Source: Carettochelys insculpta (lineage: Eukaryota; Chordata; Testudines; Carettochelyidae). Taken from it: a stretch of DNA of 64,000 nt. The stretch lies in contig NC_134150.1 of NCBI RefSeq assembly GCF_033958435.1, positions 34,343,501-34,407,500 on the forward strand, in the 5' to 3' direction. Each line of letters starts with the position of its first letter. Within the stretch, counting starts at the first letter, position 1. The notes under the pieces were generated by a model that saw only the letters and a list, made by a program, of their open reading frames with translations, searched no databases and was not told the DNA's origin. A program made the position numbers and the translations under genes. Positions 1 through 10,799 of the stretch are shown here, one piece after another.

Positions 1-246
1 ACAAGCCACCAATCTGTGATAATACATAGTAACTGATCAAATACAAATAACATAGATTGATGAACAAAGATATGATTGCTTATAATGAATCATGCTTTTT
101 CTTTCTATGCGTCATTTCATCTCAAGGACTCAAAATGCAAAACATGACTATATCCCCATTTTGCTGATGGGAAAATATAAGTTATTGGAAAGGTATCATC
201 AATTTCTGTCTGAAATATTTGGTACTTGAGGGAGCAGCTCACTTAG
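1..246. other. unannotated AT-rich sequence
   Basis: No supported coding region, RNA gene or recognisable repeat was seen here. Confidence 0.5.
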
Positions 247-248
247 AA

Positions 249-308
249 ATCATAGAATCAGAGAAATGCAGGGTTGCAAGAGATCCTGAGAGGTTGGGTA
301 GTTCAGCA
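249..308 (-). mobile_element. CR1: CR1 LINE 3' tail fragment
   Basis: The plus strand reads 'aatcatagaatcagagaaat' followed by a diverged copy of the CR1 3' UTR, so the element lies on the minus strand. CR1 insertions are usually severely 5'-truncated and end in short repeats related to ATTCTATG, which fits. Only about 60 bp remain and the copy is diverged. Confidence 0.55.
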
Positions 309-309
309 T

Positions 310-543
310 TATCCACAAAGGCTCGTTATCAATAAAAAAAGGACCTACCAAGGTTTTAAGCCAAATATTTTATTGTAAGTATCATGTTTATTAATTATTT
401 TATTGAAGGAAACATTAATTTATTTTTATATTATAAATTAGTTACTTGCTTTACCTTGCCATAAATTGAGGCCAAGATTTTTAAAAGACAGGAGGAGCTT
501 AAACTTTAAACCTACTTTTTGCTTTGCACCTAACACAATTCTA
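310..543. other. unannotated AT-rich sequence
   Basis: AT-rich sequence between the CR1 tail and the split MITE. I see no coding or repeat signature that I can name. Confidence 0.5.
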
Positions 544-546
544 TGG

Positions 547-624
547 GGGCTTGTCTATATTACCACCTTCCTTCGAAGCAAGGATGGCAATTAGGGTGTT
601 GGGAGTTTACTAATGAAGTGCTGC
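547..624. mobile_element. Harbinger-type MITE copy A, left arm (split by CR1)
   Basis: It begins 'gggcttgtctatattacc' and runs to 'aatgaagtgctgc'. This is the reverse complement of the right end of the sequence at 3795-4068 (terminus 'gtagtgtagacaagccc'). The trinucleotide TGG lies immediately outside both distant ends (544-546 and 4069-4071), the 3-bp target duplication expected of PIF/Harbinger elements. The arm stops abruptly where the CR1 3' tail begins at about 625. Confidence 0.8.
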
Positions 625-3600
625 CATAGAATCATAGAACACTAGGACTGGAAGGGACCTCGAGAGGCCATCGAGTCCAGCCCCCTGCCCCAATGGCAGG
701 ACCAAGTACTATCTAAACCATCCTTGATAGACATCTATCTAACCTGTTCTTAAATATCTCCAGTGATGGAGATTCCACAACCTCCCTTGGCAATTTATTC
801 CACTGTTTGACCGCCCTGACAGTTAGGAACTTTTTCCTAATGTCCAACCTAAACCTCCCTTGCTGCAGTTTAAGCCCATTGCCTCTTGCTCTATCCTCAG
901 AGGCCAAGAAGAACAAGTTTTCTCCTTCCTCCTTATGACTCCCTTTCAGATACCTGAAAACTGCTATCATGTCTCCCCTCAATCTTCTCTTTTCCAAACT
1001 AAACAAGCCCAATTCTTTCAACCTTTTTTCATAAGTCACATTCTCTAGACCTTTAATCATTCTTGTCGCCTTTTTTGGACCCCCTCTAGTTTCTCCACAT
1101 CTTTTTTGAACTGCGGTGCCCAGAACTGGACACAATACTCCAACTGAGGCCTAACCAGCGCAGAGTAGATCGGAAGAATGACTTCTCATGTCTTGTTCAC
1201 AACACACCTGTTAATGCATCCTAGAATCATGTTTGCTTTTTTTGCAACAGCATCACACTGTTGACTCATATTTAGCTTGTGGTCCACTGTCACCCCTACA
1301 TCCCTTTCTGCTGTAGTCATTCCTAGACAGTCTCTCCCCATTCTGTATGTGTGAAACTGATTGTTCCTTCCCAAGTGGAGCACTTTGCATTTGTCCTTAT
1401 TAAACTTCATCCTGTTTACCTCAGACCATTTCTCCAATTTATCCACATCATTTTGAATTATGACCCTATCCTCCAAAGCAGTTGCAACCCCTGCCAACTT
1501 GGTATCATCTGCAAACTTAATAAGCGTACTTTCTATGCCAATATCTAAATCATTGATGAAGACATGGAACAGAACCGGTCCTAACACAGACCCCTGAGGA
1601 ACCCCACTTGTTATACTTTTCCAGCAGGATTGAGAACCATTAACAACTACTCTCTGGGTGTGGTTATCCAGCCAGTTACGCACCCACCTTATAGTAGCCT
1701 CATCTAAATTGTATTTGCCTAGTTTTTTTATAAGAATATCATAAGAGACCATATCAAACACTTTACTAAAGTCTAGGTATACCACATCTACCGCTTCTCC
1801 CCTATCCACAAGGCTCGTTATCCTATCAAAGAAAGCTATCAGATTAGTTTGACAAGATTTATTCTTTACAAACCCATGCTGGCTGTTTCCTATTACCTTA
1901 CCACCTTCCAAGTGCTTGCAGATGATTTCTTTAATTTCCTGCTCCATTATCTTTCCTGGCACTGAAGTTAAGCTGACTGGCCTGTAGTTTCCTGGGTTAT
2001 TCTTATTCCCCTTTTTAAAGATGGGCACTATATTTGCCCTTTTCCAGTCTTCTGGAATCTCTCCTGTCTCCCATGATTTTCCAAAGATGATAGATAAAGG
2101 CTGAGATACCTCCTCTATCAGCTCCTTGAGTATTCTAGGGTGCATTTCATCAGGCCCTGGTGACTTGCAGACATCTAATTTTCCTAAGTGATTTTTAACT
2201 TGTTCTTTTTTTATTTCAACTTCTCACCCTACCCCTTTCCCACTAGCATTCACTATGTTGGGCATTCCTTCATCAGACTTCTCAGTGAAGACCAAAACAA
2301 AGAAGTCATTAAGCATCTCTGCCATTTCCAAGTTCCCTGTTACTGTTTCTCCCTCCTCACCGAGCAATGGCCCTACCCTGTTACTGGTCTTCCTCTTGTT
2401 TCTAATATATTTATAAAAAGCCTTCTTGTTTCCCTTTATGCCTGTAGTTAGTTTGAGCTCATTTTGTGCCTTAGCCTTTTTAATCTTTCTCCTGCATTCT
2501 TCTGTTGTTTGCCTATATTCATCCTTTGTAATTTTTCCTAGTTTACATTTTTTATACAATTCCTTTTTTATTTTGGGATCATGCAAAATCTCCTGGTTAA
2601 GCCAAAGCGGTCTTTTTCCATATTTTCTATCTTTCCTACACAGCGGGATAGCTTGCTTTTGGGCCCTTAATAATGTCCCTTTGAAAAACTGCAAGCTCTC
2701 CTCAGCTGTTTTTCCCCTCAGTTTTGCTTCCCATGGGACCTTACCTACCAGCTCTCTGAGTTTACCAAAATCTGCCCTCCTGAAATCCATTATCTCTGTT
2801 TTGCTGTTCTCTGTTCTACCTTTCCTTAAGATTGTGAACTCTATGATTTCATGATCACTTTCACCCAAGCTGCCTTCCACCTTCAAGTTATCTACCAATT
2901 CCTCCCTATTTGTAAAAATCAAATCTAAAACAGCTTCCCCCCAGTAGCTTTTTCAACCTTTTGGAATAAAAAATTGTCTCCAATACAATCCAAGAACTTA
3001 CTGGATAGTCTGTGCCCCGCTGTATTAGTTTCCCAACATATATCTGGATAGTTGAAGTCCCCCATCACCACCAAATCTGAGGCCCTGCTTGACTTTGTTA
3101 GTTGTTTAAAAAAAGCCTCATCCACCTCTTCCGCCTGGCTAGGCGGCCTGTAGTAGACGCCTAGCAGGACATCACCCTTGTTTTTTACCCCTCTTAGTCT
3201 AACCCAGAGACTCTCAACATGTCCATCTCCTACATCCATCTCCACCTCAGTCCAAGTGTGTACATTTTTAATATATAAGGCAACACCTCCCCCCTTTCTT
3301 CCCTGTCTATCCTTCCTAAGCAGGTTGTACCCTTCAATACCAACATTCCAATCATATGTATTATCTCACCAAGTTTCTGTGATGCCAACAATGTCATAGT
3401 TATATTTATTTATTAGCACTTCCAGTTCTTCCTGCTTATTACCCATACTTCTTACATTTGTATATAGGCATCTAAGATATTGATTTGATCTTGCCTCCCT
3501 GTTTTGCCCTGACCCTCTTTTTACTCTGACATTGTTGCCCATGTTGCCTCCCATTTCTGACCCATCACCCAGGTTTCCATGTTCTCCACTTACCCGTGGG

Positions 3601-3793
3601 CTTTGCTCCCCTGCCCCCATCAAACCTAGTTTAAAGCCCTCCTCACTAGGTTAGCCAGTCTGTGTCCAAATACGGTCTTTCCCCCCCTCGAAAGGTGAAC
3701 ACCATCCCTGCCCAGCAGTCCTTCCTGGAATAGCATCCTGTGGTCATCACCATCTTCGAAGCCAGGCATTCACCTCTAGGATGCACCTGTCTC
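625..3793 (-). mobile_element. CR1: CR1 LINE retrotransposon, nearly complete ORF2, inserted in MITE A
   Basis: This minus-strand CR1 runs from the end of ORF1 through ORF2 to its 3' tail ('catagaatcatag' on plus at 625). The 5' end, near 3793, is truncated inside ORF1. That ORF1 remnant carries the end of the esterase (SGNH-type) domain, including a D-x-x-H motif (DGVHL). The copy is fairly young: the ORF2 domains are readable across almost the whole length, with only a few stops and frameshifts. It sits inside a MITE whose two halves flank it. CR1 elements of this type usually leave no clear target duplication, and none is obvious. Confidence 0.85.
713..3623 (-). pseudogene. CR1 ORF2 (AP endonuclease + reverse transcriptase), broken
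   Basis: The product would be the CR1 polyprotein that nicks target DNA and reverse-transcribes the element RNA. In order the sequence shows an APE-type endonuclease ([31 protein letters not shown] and LGESDHE), a reverse transcriptase ([32 protein letters not shown] and FADDT, with the catalytic Asp pair intact) and the conserved CR1 C-terminus (WNKLPREVVESPSLEIFK). The breaks are as follows. There is a TGA after ITETW near 3366, an extra base in a G run near 2940, a TGA near 2224 and a TGA near 1186. There is also a frameshift near 1075. It cannot encode a functional protein as it stands. The family assignment is secure, the subfamily is not. Confidence 0.88.
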
Positions 3794-3794
3794 T

Positions 3795-4068
3795 TTACAG
3801 TACTTCATTAAGCAAATTCCCGCCACCATGGCAACTTCGAAGTTTTAAAATTTTGAGGAGTAAGGGGACTTCAAAGTTGCCCCGACACTTTGAAGTACTG
3901 GCAGATGAGCTGTGGCTAGACGTGTGCCAGTACTTTGAAGTTTAAAACTTCAAAGCTGCCGCGGGGGGAATTTGCTTAATGAAGTGCTGCTTATGCACAG
4001 CAGCACTTCATTAGTGAACTCCAATTACCATCCTTCCTTCGAAGGAAGGTGGTAGTGTAGACAAGCCC
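3795..4068. mobile_element. Harbinger-type MITE copy A, remainder
   Basis: It resumes in the MITE at about 'acttcattaagcaaattcc' and ends 'gtagtgtagacaagccc'. The internal part is an imperfect palindrome with repeated TTCGAAG and CTTCAAAG motifs and no coding capacity. With the left arm the original element was about 350 bp. The outer duplication is TGG at 4069-4071. Confidence 0.8.
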
Positions 4069-4208
4069 TGGGTAAACCAACACAGAGACTGTCAAAATTG
4101 TCCCATTCACTTTCTGTAGGATGTGTGCTGCTATATCTTTGGCCACTTTTGAAAATGTTTTCCCTTTTGATTCCTCATAGTCTGTGGATGACTAAGCTCA
4201 AGCTTTAT

Positions 4209-5250
4209 ATTGGAGGGGTAGCCATGTTAGTCTGGATCTGTAATAGCAACGAAGGGTCCTGTGGCACCTTATAGTCTAACAGAAAAGTTTTGAGCATGAG
4301 CTTTCGTGAGCACAGACTCACTTCATCAGATGCTGGTCATGGAAATCTGCAGGACCAGGTATAAAGAAGCCAGAGCAAGGCTGGGGATAACAAGTTTAGC
4401 TCAGTCAGCAAGGGTGAGGCTTACTACAAGCAGCTGATCTGGAGGTGTGAACACCAAGGGAGGGGAAGCTGCTTTTGTACTTAGCCAGCCATTCACAGTC
4501 TTTGTTTAAGCCTGAGCTGAGGGCGTCGAATTTGCAGATGAATTGTAGCTCAGAAATTTCTCTTTGGAGTCTGGTCCTGAAATTTCTTTGCTGTAGGATA
4601 GCTACTTTTAAGTCTGCTACTGTGTGGCCAGGGAGATTGAAGTGCTCTCCTACGGGTTTTTGTATATTGCCATTTCTGATATCTGATTTGTGTGTGTTCA
4701 TTCTTTTACGTAGAGACTGGTCCAGTTTGTCCAATGTATATAGCAGAGGGGCATTGCTGGCACATGATGGCATAAATTATATTGGTAGATGTGCAGCTGA
4801 ATGAACCCATGATGGTGTGGCTGATGTGGTTAGGTCCTGTAATGGTGTTGCTGGTGTAGATATGTGGGCAGAGCTGGCAATGAGGTTTGTTGCATGGATG
4901 GGTCCCTGAGTTAGAGTGTGGTGTGGTGTATAGTTGCTGGTTAGGATTTGCTTCAGGTTGGCAGATTGTCTGTGAGCAATGACTGGTCTGCCGAGCAAGG
5001 CCTGTGAAAGTGGGGGATCTTTGTCCAGGATGGGTTGTAAATCCCTGATGATGCACTGTAGAGGTTTTAGCTGAGGACTGTAGGTGATGGCTAGTGGTGT
5101 TCTGTTGGTTTCTCTCTTGGGCTTGTCCTGTAGTAACAGGCCTTGTGGCACACGTCTGGCTCTGTTGATCTGTTTTTTCACTTCCTCGGGTGGGTATTGC
5201 AGTTTACCCAGAATGCTTGGTAGAGATCCTGTAGGTGTTTGTCTCTGTCT
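4209..5250 (-). mobile_element. Penelope-like element (Poseidon/Neptune type), 3' part
   Basis: The minus strand encodes the end of a Penelope-like reverse transcriptase, then a GIY-YIG endonuclease, then a 3' UTR. The 3' UTR holds the typical vertebrate PLE tail, seen on plus as 'gtcctgtggcaccttatagt' and 'gagcatgagctttcgtgagc'. The copy is 5'-truncated at about 5250. Related tail fragments occur at 8779-8943, 13785-13825 and 46180-46300. Confidence 0.8.
4405..5181 (-). pseudogene. Penelope-like element ORF, RT C-terminus plus GIY-YIG endonuclease, frameshifted
   Basis: PLEs encode a reverse transcriptase fused to a GIY-YIG endonuclease, used for target-primed insertion. The upstream piece (LKPLQCIIRDLQPILDKDP, ALLGRPVIAHR) is the linker between the RT and the nuclease. 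A Cys/His cluster (CNKPHCQLC) precedes the nuclease core. That core reads IIYAIMCQQC then AIYIGQTG (the GIY and YIG parts), then QSLRKRMNTHKSDIRNGNI and PVGEHFNLPGH, which includes the conserved Glu. Two frameshifts break the frame. One is near 4925, before the Cys cluster. The other is near 4723, where an extra C splits GQTG from QSLRKRMN. The RT catalytic core is missing through truncation, so this is a dead copy. Confidence 0.8.
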
Positions 5251-5261
5251 TTATATTATAA

Positions 5262-6360
5262 TCCTACAGACTTTGCTTAAGTACTGAAGTGAGAGACTGA
5301 GTGGAAAGAAACTTCCACACTATTCTTCAAAATCTTAGAGGAAATATTCTGCAGACTTTCAAACTGGCAGTGCTCGTATGTGATTACCACACAGTTCTAG
5401 GATTGACTAAGGACCAACCTATTCATTAATGTGCTTGCGAACAACCATACTTTCTTTTTGTCTCTCTCTGGCTTTTTTTTTTCCCCCCTGTTGATTTTCA
5501 TATCGGAGCCAATTTAGTTTCCCTGAGTGCTGTTTAAATGTCATTTTCGGGGAGAAAACTAATTTGTGTTATAAATTTTTTCAAGCTTCGTAAGCATTAC
5601 CAGCTCTCTATCGCATTAGTCATATCCTTATGGTCTAGCAATGCTGTAATCGCTGCTTTACTATGCAAACACTATCACTCATGCTTACATGTTTCTCAGT
5701 GCATCCAGCCTACTAGAGATCTTGCCTGACAGGTCCTTTATATCCACACAGTATATTTGCAAGCCTTTGGCAAAAAAACTGAAGCATATACAATCCTTCA
5801 GAATGTCTCATTTTATTCAACTGAAGTCTTGAATCTTTAAGCTTCGATTCTTTATGAATTATTAGTTTTCCAGGCTAAAAAAAATAATTTCACCTAAATA
5901 GCTGAATGACTTTCACCGTGTAGTACAATGCTATTTTTTATAATCCGTTTTGACAATCAACTCCTACAACTAAGTAAGTACATAATGTTTTGCATGTGGC
6001 ATGAGGAGCTAAAATGGATAACAAACAGTTGGAAGATAAACATAAGTTTTCCACACACATTAAAAGGCACAGGCAGAAACCGGTACCCAAAATAATTTCA
6101 GGCACCAGCACACCCCCCAGCCATTCCACTGTTGCTTTGGAAGCAGATTATGCTAAATCAGATAAAGGTTTTCTTATTCCAGAAGAGACTGTCTATTTGG
6201 GAAGCTATTCTAAAATAGCTATGGCAGGAGAGCTTATTTTGCATCAGCTGTTCCAGTCAGTTTCCCTGTGCAGACAAAGACTTACAGTGGGACTGCTCTG
6301 ATATGAACAGGTTTGGCAACCCCCAAACATTACAAAAAACCCATACATCAAGCCCCTCAA
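5262..6360. other. unannotated sequence
   Basis: I found no supported gene. An open frame at 6014-6301 matches no family I recognise and has no clear coding signature. Confidence 0.4.
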
Positions 6361-6388
6361 ATCAGAAGATTGTCTTTAAAGACCTGAA

Positions 6389-6880
6389 ATGGACCAAAAA
6401 ATCTGTTATCCGTATTGTGCCAGCTCAGAGAACCTGACCAAGATTGCCTTTACTCAGGTCCTGGTGTGGATTTGCAGATTGTGGAACACACTCCCCCCAT
6501 CACAGAAAATCAGGCTGGGGAAGAGCATCCAGAACAAGAGTTATCTACTGTTAGCATCTCTTGGGAAGCAGGAGGGAGAGCTACAGGAGAAGATGGCTAG
6601 GCTGAGGAGCATCAGTGCACAGAAGGAATTAATTGAAAACATGCATATGAAGACTTCCAAGGTTGAGGAAACTATTCAACAGCACCAGGCAGGAGGAAAC
6701 TACTGCATCACAGGGAGAAAAGTGACAGCTGGTTACTTCTGGTAGAATATAGTGTTCCACCTTGTCCCAGCTCACCTTCTCTCCAGTAGGCTGCCCTGGC
6801 AATGAGGGATGAGGAATCTCTCCCCACGGTGGAAGAGGAGAAGCCATGTGCCCCTAAGGTTGTGATCATAATGGTCACCC
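6389..6880 (+). pseudogene. CR1 ORF1 remnant
   Basis: The reading frame has a coiled-coil-like stretch (GELQEKMARLRSISAQKE) followed by a VEEEKP segment. The same segment appears in the minus-strand CR1 at 35600-35930 (RDKELPPKVEEEKP versus RDEESLPTVEEEKP), which supports its origin as CR1 ORF1. CR1 ORF1 proteins bind RNA or mediate protein contacts. No intact frame remains, and the esterase domain is not seen in this copy. Confidence 0.55.
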
Positions 6881-7102
6881 ACTCCCAAGAACAGACCCAC
6901 CAATGGGTGGAGTATGGGGGCAAATATCGCAGGGCCCAGCAATTCCAAAGGGCCCAGAACACCACCTATGCCCCCATATCCTTCACCCTCAGTATCACAT
7001 GATCTTCTTATAAATAAATTAGGGAAATACAATACATGTATGCAGGGGCAAAATTAGAAAGGCAAAGGCACAAAACAAGCTCAGGCTAGCTAGAGACATA
7101 AA

Positions 7103-7526
7103 GGCCGTGTCTACACTAGCCCCAAACTTCGAAATGGCCATGCAAATGGCCATTTCGAAGTTTACCAACAAAGCGCTGAAATACATATTCAGCGCTTCAT
7201 TAGCATGCGGGCAGCCACGGCGCTTCAAAATTGACGCGCCTCGCTGCCGCGTGGCTCGTCCCAACGGGGCTCCTTTTTGAAAGTACCCCACCTACTTCCA
7301 AGTCCCCTTATTCCTATGAGCAGATGGGAATAAGGGGACTTCGAAGTAGGCGGGGTCCTTTCAAAAAGGAACCCTGTTGGGACGAGCCGCGCGGCAGCGA
7401 GGCGCATCAATTTCGAAGTGCCGCGGCCTCCCGCATGCTAATGAAGCACTGAATATGTATGTCAGCGCTTCATTTGTAAACTTCGCAGTGGCCATTTCGA
7501 AGTTTAGGGCTCGTGTAGACACGGCC
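7103..7526. mobile_element. Harbinger-type MITE copy B
   Basis: Terminal inverted repeats are 'ggccgtgtctacac' on the left and 'gtgtagacacggcc' on the right. A 3-bp duplication AAA flanks the element (7100-7102 and 7527-7529). It is a 424-bp foldback: reading either strand gives nearly the same translated sequence near the centre. It has no coding capacity. It lies within CR1 ORF2 sequence, which resumes in register after the insertion (the DIK / GNKK junction). Confidence 0.88.
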
Positions 7527-8778
7527 AAAGAGTAACAAGAAGACATTTCATGAATATATTACAAGCAAGAGGAAGACCAAGGGCAGGGTAGGCTCATTCC
7601 TCAGTGAGAAGGGAGAAACAATATTAGGAAACTTGGAAACGTCAGAGATGCTTAATGACTTCTTTGTTTCAGTCTTCATCAAGAAGCCTGATGAAGAAAT
7701 GCCTAGCATAGGTAATGCAAATAGGAAGGGGGAAGGTTTAGACAACAGAATAAAAAAAAGAACAAGTTAAAAATGACTTAGAAATGTTAGATGCCTACAA
7801 GCCACTTGGGCCTGTAGCAATGTGTTCTAGAGTACTCAAGGAGCTGATAAAGGAGGTATCTGAGACTTTAAGCTATCATTTTTGTAAAGTCCTGGAAGTC
7901 AGGAGAGATTCCAGAAGCCTGAAAAAGGACAAATATAGTGCCCATCTATAAAAAAGGAAATAAGAAAAACCCAGGAAACTACAGACCAGTCAGTTTAACT
8001 TCTGTGCCAGGAAAGATCAAAATGGAGCAAGTAATTAAGGAATTCATCTGCAAACATCTGAAAGAAAATAAGGTGTTAGATAACAGCCCAGATGGATTTG
8101 CTAAGAACAAAGCATGTTAAACCAATCTCATAGCTTTCTTTGATAGGATAAAAAGTCTCGTGGGTGAAGGAGAAGCAGTGGATGTGGTATACCTAGACTT
8201 TTGTAAGGCACTTAGTACAGTTCCACATGATCTTCTTATCAATAAGCTAGGATATACAATGTAGATGGGGCTACTTTAAGGTGGGTGCATAACTGTCTGG
8301 ATAACCATTCTCAGTAGTTTATTAATGGTTTGCAGTCATGCTGGATCAGCATAACAAGTGTAGTTCTGCAGGGGTCTGTTTTGGGACCAGTTCTATTGAA
8401 TATCTTCATCAACAGTTTAGATATTGGTATAGAGAGTATGCTTATTAAGTCTGATGATGATACCAAGCTGGGAAGGGTTGCAACTACTTTGGAGGATAGC
8501 AACATAATTCAAAATGATCTGGACAAACTGGAGAAATGGTCTGAGGTGAATAGGATGAAGTTTAATAAGGACAAATGCAAAGTACTTCACTTAGGAAAGA
8601 CCAATGAGCTTCATACATACAGAATGGGAATGATTGTCTAGGAAGGAGTACTGCAGAAAGTGATCTAGGGGTCATAGTGGACCACAAGCTAAATATGAGT
8701 AAACAGTGTGATGCTGTTGCAAAAAAAGGAAACATGATGCGATTCATTAACAGGAGTGTTGTGAGGAAGACACAAGAA

Positions 8779-8943
8779 TCAGTGGAACAGCGGAGTTAGT
8801 CTGTATCTTCAAAAACAATAAGAAGTCCTGTGGCACCTTATAGACTAACTGATATTTCTGACTAAACAGGACCATGAAAGCTTACGCTCCAAAATATCTG
8901 TTAGTCTATAAAGTGCCACAGGACTTCTTGTCGTTTTTGAGGG
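8779..8943. mobile_element. Inverted pair of Penelope-like tails inserted in CR1
   Basis: Two PLE tails face each other. The left one reads 'gtcctgtggcaccttataga'; its complement appears at the right as 'gtctataaagtgccacagga'. An 8-bp duplication 'cacaagaa' flanks the unit (8771-8778 and 8944-8951), and the CR1 coding sequence carries a single copy of that word at this position. The insert has no coding capacity. Confidence 0.75.
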
Positions 8944-9157
8944 CACAAGAAGTAATTCTTCCACTCTACTCAGCTCTGATCAGGCCTCATTTTGGAGTTT
9001 TGTGTCCAGTTCTGGGCACCACAATTCAAGAAAGAGGTGGACAGATTGGAGAATGTCCAGAGAAAAACAACAAGGATGATTAAAGGTCTCGAGAACATGA
9101 GCTATGAGGGAAGACTGAAAGAACAGGGCTTGTTGAGTTTAGAAAAGAGAAAACTTA

Positions 9158-9569
9158 GGCTGGGGCTACACGTGCCCCTTCCCTTCAAAAGGGGCATCTT
9201 AATGAGCAGGTTCGAAAGATGCTAATGAGGCTTTGCAATGAATATGCAGCGCCTCATTAGCATAATGGCAGCTGCAGCAATTCGAAAGTGCAGCTTTTCG
9301 AATCGCGCACCACCCATGGAGATGGGACCTTCCAAAAGGTCACCAGATCACCAGATAGGAAGAAGGGCTTTCAAAAACTGGGGGGGTCCTTTCAGAAGGT
9401 CCCATCTCCACAGGCGGCACACGATTCAAAAAGCCACACTTTTGAATGGTCGCGGCCGCCATTATGCTAATGAGGCGCTGCATATTCATTGCAGCACCTC
9501 ATTAGCATCTTTTGAACCCGCTCATTAACATGCTCCTTTCAAAAGGAAGGGGCACATGTAGACACAGGG
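9158..9569. mobile_element. Harbinger-type MITE copy C
   Basis: The ends are 'ggctggggctacacgtgccc' and the degraded complement 'gggcacatgtagacacagg'. The duplication is TTA (9155-9157 and 9570-9572). CR1 reads through 'aaactta|gaggggac' when the element and one TTA are removed, which confirms the borders. It is a 412-bp palindromic element with no coding capacity and a different internal subfamily from copies B and E. Confidence 0.85.
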
Positions 9570-9893
9570 TTAGAGGGGACATGATAGGGTTACAAAGAGG
9601 AGGGAAAACAATTGTTCTCCTTGGCCTCTGAGGATAGAACAAGAAGCAATGGGCTTAAACTACAGCAAGAGAGGTTTAGGTTGGACAGGATGGTTAAACT
9701 GTCATGGTGGTTAAATGCTGGTTGCCTAGGGAGGTTGTGGAATCTCCATCACTGGAGATATTTAAGAGAAGGTTAGATAGACGTCTATCAGGGATGTTCT
9801 AGATGCTGCATGGTCCTGCCATGAGGTTGGTGCTTGGTTCTGCCTCAGTGATCGCTCGACGTTTCTTCTGGTTCTAGTGTTATATGAGTCTAT

Positions 9894-10430
9894 GGTTCAC
9901 TGAGTGAAATTCCTTAGATGCATTTCATGGTAAAATTCTTGGGCTGGACTGTGAAATTGTTCTGTTGAAAAAAAAAATCCCAGCTTGATAAAGAGAGAGA
10001 GCTAAAAATGGGATGAAAAGCAAAACTACAAGGATTTGGATTACCCATAGGCATTCAGTTTCACAGTAAGTTTCTATTTATAAACAGATCACCAGGGTAA
10101 TATTGGAAACTCATTTGCAATTAAAGTTTGAATTGGAATGCTGCCTTGTTCAAGTTAAAATAGAAAAGAAAAAGAAAAAAGAAAAAACCCAACAAGTACA
10201 ACTCAGAGACAGAGTTAAATGGCAAAATTTGTGTCTCTAGAGAGCATGTTGTCCCCCTAACCCCATCTTATGTTATTTTTGAAATTTGGTACATCTAACC
10301 TCAATCATCAGCTTTTAATTAATTTTAGTCACAATGGTGGGTGGTTTTCACAGGTCTTGCAATTTGATTTATCCTTGCACACTTGACTTAGGGCACATTG
10401 CCCCATCCTGTAGCTTCTGCTTTTACTCAC
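9894..10430. other. unannotated sequence
   Basis: An A-rich microsatellite-like stretch lies near 10150-10190. Nothing else recognisable was seen. Confidence 0.45.
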
Positions 10431-10433
10431 ATT

Positions 10434-10795
10434 GGGCTTGTCTACACTCACCCCCGACTTCAAAGGGAACATGTTAATCAGAGTGATGGGAGATTACTAA
10501 TGAAGTACTGCAGTGAATACACAGCACTTCATTAGGATAACTCTGCCCCATGGTAACTTCAGAGTGCCGGCCTGCATGTAGCCGTGGGCACTTCAAAGTG
10601 CCTTTATTCCCCAAAACTTCAAAGTGCCCGTGGCTACATGCATGCTGGCACTTCAAAGTTTGATACCTTGAAGTTGCCACGGGCTAGAATTAGCCTAACG
10701 AAGTGCTACATAATCACCACAGCACTTCATTAGTAATCTCCCACCATCCTAATTAACATGCCCCCTTCAAAGTTGGGGGAAGTGTAGACCCAGAC
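10434..10795. mobile_element. Harbinger-type MITE copy D
   Basis: The ends are 'gggcttgtctacact' and 'agtgtagacccagac', flanked by a perfect ATT duplication (10431-10433 and 10796-10798). It is 362 bp, palindromic and rich in CTTCAAAG motifs. Its internal sequence is closest to copy A. Confidence 0.85.
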
Positions 10796-10799
10796 ATTG

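Larger units (their letters stand above)
7034..9790 (+). pseudogene. CR1 ORF2 remnant, interrupted by MITEs and a Penelope tail dimer
   Basis: Recognisable pieces in order: the linker KAKAQ; GNKK with [19 protein letters not shown] (7980-8020); [14 protein letters not shown] with SDDDTKLG in place of FADDTKLA (8360-8480); [22 protein letters not shown]; and the C-terminal [14 protein letters not shown]. The RT active-site motif is altered and there are several stops and frameshifts. It is clearly more decayed than the minus-strand copy at 713-3623. Confidence 0.75.
6380..9893 (+). mobile_element. CR1: CR1 LINE (plus strand), composite, with three nested insertions
   Basis: This copy holds an ORF1-like stretch (6400-6880), then ORF2 from the endonuclease/RT linker to the C-terminus, and ends near 'gttatatgagtctatg' at about 9893. 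Three later elements interrupt it: MITE B (7103-7526), a Penelope tail dimer (8779-8943) and MITE C (9158-9569). Removing each one rejoins recognisable CR1 sequence. At 6993-7033 a short piece from the middle of the RT (HDLLINKLGKYN) lies upstream of the linker (KAKAQNKL). This is out of normal order, so the 5' part is rearranged or is a second copy. Confidence 0.75.
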
